This document shows positions 63,333 to 64,000 of a stretch of DNA of 64,000 nucleotides, in pieces (the first letter of the stretch is position 1; the number at the start of each line of letters is the position of its first letter). The stretch is from Streptomyces sp. TRM68416 (lineage in GTDB: Bacteria; Actinomycetota; Actinomycetes; Streptomycetales; Streptomycetaceae). The stretch is taken from contig NZ_JACVWU010000017.1 of assembly GCF_014596915.1 (NCBI RefSeq), forward strand, positions 124,001-188,000, read 5' to 3'. Under the pieces are notes generated by a model. The model did not search any database, was not told the origin of the DNA, and saw only the letters and a list, made by a program, of their open reading frames with translations. The translations under genes and the position numbers were made by a program.

Positions 63333-64000
63333 TCAGGCCTCCGTTCCGTGATCGACGGCGTCAAGGGCGTCTACGACTTCCGGTGCTTCGGCTGCTCCGG
63401 CGGCTTCAGTGGCTTCGGCCGCTTCGGCCGCTTCGGCCGCTTCGGCGGCGAGCGCGGCGACCTCCTCGGTGATGTCGATTCCGGCCGGGCACCAGGCGAT
63501 GCAGCGCCCGCAGCCCACGCACCCGGAGGAGTCGAACTGGTCGTGCCAGGTGGAGAGTTTGTGGGTGAGCCACTGGCGGTAGCGGCTGCGCGCCGACGCG
63601 CGCACCGGGCCGCCGTGCAGATACGAGAAGTCCAGATCGAAGCAGGAGTCCCAGCGCTGCCAGCGCTCGGCGTGGTCACCGGTGAGGTCGGTGACCTCCT
63701 CGGTGGTGGTGCAGAAGCAGGTGGGGCAGACCATCGTGCAGTTGCCGCAGGTCAGACAGCGGGAGGCGACCTCGTCCCAGCGCTCGGCGCCGGCGCTCGC
63801 CCCCAGCAGCGCCCGCACGTCGACCGGGGGCAGGGCACGGCCCATGCGCTCGCGGGCCGCGTCGACGGCGGCACGGGCGTCGCGCTCGGCGTCCGGGCCG
63901 GCGACGCGGTGGGGCACCTGCTCCAGCAGGGCGGCGCCCTCGTCGCTGCCCACCCGCACCAGGAAGTGGCCGTCCACCTCGGTGAGCGCCAGGTCGTAAC
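63333..64000 (-). CDS. hydB: Hydrogenase 4Fe-4S subunit HydB, N-terminus outside window
   Basis: At least 222 residues of a sulfhydrogenase beta/anaerobic-sulfite-reductase-A-like subunit. The frame is open to the window edge (YDLALTEVDGHFLV upstream of the internal GTG at 63977), so the gene continues. Two [4Fe-4S] motifs are present: CLTCGNCTMVCPTC and CVGCGRCIAWCP. The C-terminus has an Ala/Glu-rich tail coded by a 9-bp repeat. It carries electrons between HydG and HydD and is the most upstream gene visible of the operon. Confidence 0.92.
   Translation of the reverse strand, partial: YDLALTEVDGHFLVRVGSDEGAALLEQVPHRVAGPDAERDARAAVDAARERMGRALPPVDVRALLGASAGAERWDEVASRCLTCGNCTMVCPTCFCTTTEEVTDLTGDHAERWQRWDSCFDLDFSYLHGGPVRASARSRYRQWLTHKLSTWHDQFDSSGCVGCGRCIAWCPAGIDITEEVAALAAEAAEAAEAAEATEAAGAAEAPEVVDALDAVDHGTEA
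63412..63447. repeat. 9-bp microsatellite in hydB
   Basis: Four copies of GCTTCGGCC (the last with one change) code for repeated Ala-Glu-Ala triplets in the HydB tail. Copy-number change would alter tail length without a frameshift. Confidence 0.85.

Overview
The window is very GC-rich with strong third-position GC bias, GTG starts, translationally coupled genes and an actinobacterial gene set (PucR regulators, P450/[3Fe-4S] ferredoxin pairs, universal stress proteins, CBS-BON proteins, an Acg-like nitroreductase). It reads as a Streptomyces or close relative, probably an accessory part of the chromosome. No rRNA, tRNA or CRISPR array was seen.

Region 1 (1-21.5 kb) looks like one catabolic locus. 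It holds the 3' part of an FAD aromatic hydroxylase, two cytochrome P450s, two [3Fe-4S] ferredoxins with one ferredoxin reductase, a homoprotocatechuate-type meta-cleavage set (HpaE-like dehydrogenase, HpaD, single-domain FAA-hydrolase-family protein, acetoacetate-decarboxylase-fold protein), a gamma-glutamylation set (glutamine-synthetase-like ligase, PuuC-like dehydrogenase, PuuD-like amidase), an APC permease, and a one-carbon/tetrahydrofolate set (GcvT-like protein, PurU, FolD). Two sister TetR regulators and one MarR regulator accompany it. Two recurring inverted repeats tie the promoters together: TTATCC-N4-GGATAA at three places, and GTTTG-N4-CAAAC at four. The simplest reading is import and glutamylation of an aromatic, probably methylated, amine, then oxygenation and demethylation, ring cleavage, and disposal of the C1 unit on folate. 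The substrate is not known from sequence.

Region 2 (21.7-39.9 kb) resembles the dormancy/hypoxia islands controlled by DosR/DevR/OsdR-type regulators: CBS-BON and cyclic-nucleotide-binding proteins, a short carbamate-kinase-like gene with a decayed copy of its 3' end, SulP, a DoxX-like protein, USP-AdhP-USP, PPK2, phosphoketolase, AraC, a secreted QxW protein, a GNAT/acyl-CoA-synthetase fusion, flavodoxin and an Acg-like nitroreductase. Four upstream sites of the form GGGNC-N4-(G/A)NCCC fit a shared DosR-like operator.

Region 3 (40-42.6 kb) is scarred: an IS5-type transposase remnant, a frameshifted FAD monooxygenase facing an intact TetR gene with two matching operators, and a 5'-truncated MFS gene. 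Region 4 (42.7-52.6 kb) centres on a 975-residue D-lactate/glycolate-type dehydrogenase with FAD, Fe-S and CCG domains, flanked by two PucR/CdaR regulators, a membrane-ferredoxin fusion and an MHS-family symporter. Region 5 (52.9-57 kb) is a mixed set: a frameshifted HAD-like gene, a NUDIX hydrolase, a lone PemK/MazF-like toxin, a P-loop kinase and a Tat-exported metallo-hydrolase.

Region 6 (57.2 kb to the end, minus strand) is an eight-gene coupled operon: group 3b-type [NiFe]-hydrogenase (HydB partial, HydG, HydD, HydA), HypD and HypE, with a cyclic-nucleotide-binding protein and a CBS-BON protein inserted. Those two regulators are close paralogues of the pair at 21.7-22.9 kb, linking the hydrogenase to the dormancy island.
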